From NCBI GenBank assembly GCA_039654915.1, contig CM077600.1, positions 33,737,992 to 33,801,991 of the forward strand: a DNA stretch of 64,000 nucleotides, read 5' to 3'. Shown here piece by piece: positions 59,050-64,000 of this stretch. This DNA comes from Aquilaria yunnanensis (taxonomy: Eukaryota; Streptophyta; Magnoliopsida; Malvales; Thymelaeaceae). Below the pieces are notes generated by a model. It was not told the origin of the DNA, did no database searches, and worked only from the letters and a program-made list of their open reading frames with translations. Each line of letters starts with the position of its first letter. The stretch's first letter is position 1. The position numbers and the translations under genes are program-made.

Positions 59050-60782
59050 TGTCATAGCCTAAACCACCCCTATCCTATGCATTTCCATGCATTTCAAGTG
59101 GTTTCTAGCAAAATATCAACATTTAACCCTATCAAGTGGCCTAGGTCATGCACTCCAAGACACTTAGTTCTCAGTTTCGCTTAAGAAACAACATAAATCA
59201 TATTGGCTTGATATAAGTGTTTTGTGCCAATAAATCAAGTTAAGCTAGTTTCATATGCTACTTTGAGGCAAAAAATAGCTAGAACAACAATTACATAGCA
59301 TACAACAAGTTACAACTTAGTCCGAGTCAGACAGATACATAGAGGTTTGCTTGGTGCCTTGGTAAGCCTACCTAAGGCCCTCCTCAGAATATATCCTAGT
59401 GCTCTAACACTTCTAGCTTAGCCACATAATTACGGTCACACATACATAGCATTAAGCCCACACAACCAGCTTCCTAGGCACTAAAACAGAACATTGACAC
59501 AACTAGTTCCCACAAGCCAGCAACAAAGTGCGTACAAGCATAATTACACAATGCTTGATCATATAACTATATTGAGCAATAGGTGGTTACTAACACTTAG
59601 AATCCAGAGCATACCTGAAATACACAACACAAAAGTAAGGGTACTCAGACCACAATCAGTCAACTGGACCTTTCCCTGAAAAGAAAACATATAGGGCATG
59701 AGTGTTGCCACTTAGTAAGGGCCAAAACAGCATAATTGCCTAAATATACACATAGTTCATATCATAAACATAACTCTTTCTCCAAGACCCATCCTGCACC
59801 CAAAGACACAGAAGACAAGCACAGCATATACAAAACAATATACTAAACATATAATCAAGATCAGCACACTCAACCAAGCAAGGAAGCACACAAGACACAC
59901 ACACCACAACACAGCTTAACAACCTCCAGGGCCTAGCAAGCACTCCCTAGCACTACATCCATTTAGTTATCTTATTTAGGTTATCTAGCTTAAAACCCTA
60001 GAGCTCCAGGCTCTATAATGGATTGGCCAAGCCCAGAATATAGCCCTAGTGCTTACTTTCTACATATCTAGCTAGAAACACCATAGTTAACCGAAGGCAA
60101 CCCTAGCCCCTAACAGCTCATAGGTTCATTTGGCATTGCAACCATCCCCTAAAGCCTAACATTTCCACAAGAGTTATCAGCCAAGCTTTTGAAATCAAGG
60201 GAAACTAGCTTATTTAGCCCTTACCAACAATTCAAACCTTCGGATGCCTAAATGAACTTGCTTCCACCAAGAACTTGTTGCCCTATGGCCGAAGCAACCA
60301 TCTTTGCTTGAATTTCCACTTGAATTTCCTTCTTCCACCTTAGCAAACTCGATCCACAGCCTTATGTCCCCGGTTCACCTTCTTCTCCATCAAAACTTGG
60401 CCGGAAACACAGCCAAGGACCAGCCACATGCTAGTGGAGTCATGCACATTCAGCCACAGACATATGGCACCAAATTTGGCCTAAACCTCCACTTAAGCTT
60501 CCCATGTATTTGCATGATACACTTAGCTCTCCTTCCTTGTGTTTTCCCCAATTTCACCACTTGGTATAACTTCTAATTTTGTCAATTAAGCCTCAGTTCC
60601 TTCCTTAATGCAAACACATCCTCCATCTACAAGTATCCGGTAAGAACCACTTTCTTAGACCTGGCTAATGCAAAACACTTAGTCATGCTATCAATTGGCA
60701 TTTCCTTCCTTTTCCCTTCACTTGTAGGTAATATAACTCTCATTCTTCCAGTCCTAGGCCTATACAAGTCAGAGGCATGACA
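59050..60782. mobile_element. Probable solo LTR, 1733 bp
   Basis: The segment starts TGTCATAGCC and ends GGCATGACA, matching inverted TG...CA termini. Flanks ATTCT (59045-59049) and ATTCC (60783-60787) differ at one base, consistent with a 5-bp duplication. There are no coding domains and no second LTR in the window. The TGTCATGCC-type end suggests a Ty3/gypsy element. It sits directly downstream of the coiled-coil ORF. Confidence 0.65.
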
Positions 60783-62823
60783 ATTCCTGTTTAGCAATGT
60801 TGATGGGTTTTTTTGGCATGTTTGGTAAACATGGATGTTTGTACTGCCCTTAGCTGTTGATTTCTGCTTGTGTTAAGCTTGATGTCTAGGATGTGCCTTC
60901 TGGTAGCTATATACATAATTTTCATTATGGACAAAAGTGTAAGATGTTTTTAACACTATGGGGATATTATCTATCATGCAAATCTTTGGTGGGATATGAA
61001 TACAGAAGGAGCTCAAAGAAGGATTGAAGAAATCTGCTCTTTGTTGAAGAGAATCAGAATATATTCTCTCCTATAACTTGCATGTGTCAAGCTTTAACCT
61101 TGGAATGATTGAGAACTGCTTTTCCATGAAGGAAGATTATGAGGTTCAGTGGAACTGGTCGGTGGCATTGCTGCAGGAGTCCGGAGTGCTTAATTTATGG
61201 ACTCCCAAAGTGAAACAGATTACCTGTTTGTATGGCTTATTGGTTTCAGTTTCACTCATGTCTGTTGCCATGAATAGTTCTCAGCATGAAAACTGCATGT
61301 CAGCAGGTTTTCTATGTACAATTTAAAAATACAAAAAAACAAAAACAAAAGCAAGAGCGCGAGAGAGAGAGAAGATACACATGCAAGTGCAACAGTAGCA
61401 ATGTGCTGCTGATGGAATAATGGCTCACTGGCTTCTCATTTGCTGTCAATGATATATGCGGACAGCAGTTACTTCATCCATCGTCTCCCTGGGAATCTAA
61501 GAAACTGAGAACTAGCATTGCATGTGCAGACGCAAGAAACCTGATTCCATGTGTTTTGCTTTCCGCTTCAGTATAAACATAAGGATGTTAGAGTCACATT
61601 CTATGCCCTTGGATACAATTGGCCATTTGATTTGAATAGATTATTATACCTTTATGTAGCGGGTAATAGAACGGAACAAATTTTTTCACCTTGATCCTCA
61701 CTAGTGCTCTCTCTGTTGTTTATGGCTGCATCTTTTTGGCGTTTTCGGTTGCAGGGGCAGTCTAGCGAAAGGCTTTCATTGATTCTGATATATGGAAAAG
61801 CAAAGTGGGCGCACTGCAGATGGCCTTCACTAAAGAATATTTCCCGTTTGTCCTTGTATCTAAAAAGTTAGGAGACAGCTCAGAAAAGTGAGGAGAAGAG
61901 AGACCTGTGTTTTAAAGTTTAGAAGAGGAACCTATTAAGACTATTGTCTTGACTATTTTTGTTTCGAATGCGACCACGAAGTGTTGGATCGTATTGATAC
62001 GCTTGTAGTATCCACCGTTGATTCGCAGCCCAGCAAACAGTCCAATCATTGGCTAAGAAATCTCTAAAAGCCGTGAAAGCTGAAAACTTTATCACCCCAT
62101 CCTGCCACCGGCTTTCTGAATGGCACCCCAAGATATAGATAATTCCATGAAATGTATGGCGCAGCTAATAAAACCCTCCCCACTTCCTGTCTGCCCTTGT
62201 CCTTGGCTGCAAGTTAATGATATTTCAACAACCATAAGGACAGAGTATCAATTAATTGAACTCCCCAAATGGTCATGAAAGGTCCGCTTCTGGTTCCATT
62301 CGAACCCATTGTTTCCCGTGTCCCAACCTCTGCTCACCAATGACCACAAGCTGCACCCCGACGTTTTTGTCATTAGACCCATAGAACACAAGCTTCGCTG
62401 TCACTGTCCTCGTCATTGTCGGCATTACCAGTCACCTGAATTTGCTTTGAATTGGCCTATCGGTTCATCATTTGGTGAGCTAAGTCCGGGAAACTACATG
62501 TATATGTATGTACTAAGGTTGACTAGTCTTCAAACAAGTTTTGGTGGTGGTTAGCACTTCAAATGACACAAAGCTTCTCTTGTATTGTATGGCTGGCTCA
62601 CTAGACATATGCTCAGATATGTTAGTGGTGTTGTGTGTGATACGCACGTAGAAGTAGATGGATTTGGAATTGGTACAACTTTAGTCTGGAAGACGTGTTT
62701 TTTGGTTCAACCTACATTTATGGATAGAGGGTGAATAAATGAATTAAGTGGTTGGAATTAATCAAGGAGTGGAAAATAATTAATGAAAATTCAAATAGAG
62801 CATATATATATGTACAAGATTAG

Positions 62824-62857
<34 letters not shown>

Positions 62858-64000
62858 AGGGGAGGGATTGTTGATGACATCTCACGGGTGATGCATGTCC
62901 TTTACGAGTTGGTTGCACATCTCTTTAAGACTTGTAGTTGAAAATGTGACATTTCGTTTCTTTTTCTTTTCCTTAGCTAGCAGCTCATAAACACGAGCAC
63001 CAACAGCAACGATCCATTGGAGCCTCGGTCGCTCGCTTGCTAAATGTTTTCTGTTCATGTCTGTCTCCTTTCCCACACTTTTTTGGTTGGCTTTGCATTG
63101 GATTTGGAGATACATTTTTTAGCCTCATGCGATCTTCAATATCTCCAACAATAAAATGTACTAGCACCAATAGGACTGGGTACATCAACTACTTTAACCG
63201 ATTAATGACATCCGTGGTTCTTAACTTTTTATTATTGTATCATTTTGGACTTTAATATTAATTTCATGCATAGAAAATTCCTAGTTTCATTTAAGTGTTT
63301 TGTTTTAAACCTTCCATTAACTGAAATCGTTAAGTTGGATAGAAAAAAAATGAAAAACTAGTTTTAACTCCTAAAAAAATTTTCTGTCTTGGAAACGCTC
63401 AAATTTTTTCATATAACAATTGAACCACCACATACTAACTTCCCTACCTTATCTCCCTGCCCTCCTCCATCGTCACCTCCGTCCAACACTACTCAGCCAC
63501 TGCCAACTCCACCCTAAGCCGATGTTACCCTCCAATCTTTCCCTTCTCCACTCCGCCCTTTGCCACTTCCATCTCCCATTTAATCTTGCTACTGCTATTA
63601 TTGAATTAGAAAAATCCCAAAATCCTCCCCTAAATCTAAACGTCTAGAGCAATTGAACAAGATCCATGTCTATGTGTTGTGCCTGGTTGTTGAAGGATAA
63701 TTAAGGGGTTTGCATCAATTGTATCTAACTTTTGCTACCACATTTTTTTATGGTGTATGTATTACCTATCAAGAATAGGGGGTTCCTTAATGAAAACTTT
63801 AACCTTGCCATTGTTCCTTTCTTTTCTTCTCTGCATCGCCTTCCTCTTCAGATCTGTCTGATGCTCCATGTAAGATAGCCCTAAATGATCCATTTGGGTG
63901 TTAGTAGACCAAGTAGAACATGAAAAGTTACATGGTATAGGTGGGTGAGGCATTTCCAAATAATAGATATGGTGATGGTGTCTTTTTTATTTTTCGTCTA
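60783..64000. other. Right-hand intergenic DNA, no firm gene
   Basis: 60990-61330 and 61700-62250 have mixed composition that could be UTR or decayed gene sequence (an acceptor-like TTTTCGGTTGCAG at about 61755), but no coherent protein emerges. Minus-strand text at 62960-63110 (LQWIVAVGARVYELLAKE) is a short unassigned frame. 63270-63420 (CCATTAACTGAAATCGTTAAG) resembles one arm of a foldback MITE. No gene could be supported. Confidence 0.35.
62826..62853. repeat. (TA)n microsatellite
   Basis: An uninterrupted run of about 14 TA units. Confidence 0.9.

Noticed and set aside
63420..63647. 75-codon Leu/His/Pro-rich frame
   Set aside because: Low-complexity CT-rich sequence with no splice context or domain, next to MITE-like DNA.

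Overview
The window is nuclear DNA from a flowering plant, most likely a core eudicot. The evidence is GT-AG introns, a chloroplast-targeted photosystem II subunit, the ascorbate enzyme GDP-mannose 3,5-epimerase, a plant-type AMT2 ammonium transporter, and plant transposon families (L1 LINE, Helitron, TRIM, Stowaway and Mutator-like MITEs) in AT-rich intergenic DNA. I could not resolve the order or family. No rRNA, tRNA or CRISPR was recognised.

Gene layout. Six genes are clear. At 256-3252 (-) is the 5' part of a DRIP-type RING E3 ubiquitin ligase, cut by the left edge. At 7382-8078 (+) is PsbW. At 26727-35301 (+) is Mediator subunit MED14, rebuilt here from eight coding exons (1798 codons). 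At 37650-39791 (+) is GDP-mannose 3,5-epimerase, six coding exons, 376 aa. At 40099-42215 (-) is an AMT2-type ammonium transporter, three exons, 487 aa. At 55800-56357 (-) is an intronless Tim23. Two weaker loci are an unidentified terminal-exon-like ORF (8511-8759, -) and a small coiled-coil gene or transposase remnant (58707-58988, +). These are unrelated housekeeping genes, not an operon. The DRIP-PsbW adjacency appears to be shared with Arabidopsis.

Transposable elements fill the rest. 5.2-13 kb holds long-TIR foldback MITEs, two with 9-bp target duplications of the Mutator type, plus Stowaway MITEs; a fourth foldback at 36088-36530 has a perfect 9-bp duplication. 13.5-15 kb is retroelement-derived non-coding DNA with a 60-bp periodic segment. 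15593-22192 is a complete but decayed L1 LINE bounded by a perfect 16-bp target duplication. 22.6-26 kb looks like a decayed Helitron with a 555-bp tandem duplication. 43623-54886 is an 11.3-kb non-autonomous Helitron array in a (TA)n tract. It has a canonical 3' hairpin and CTAG end, an apparent head-to-tail repetition of Helitron ends, a captured germin-like first exon whose ATG has become GTG, an array of TRIM LTRs framed by one 5-bp duplication, and a 591-bp tandem array. 59050-60782 is a probable solo LTR.

I found no convincing new enzymatic or defence system. The most unusual material is structural: the Helitron concatemer and the TRIM multi-LTR array inserted as one unit. All exon joins were made by reading splice sites by eye, without transcripts or database searches.
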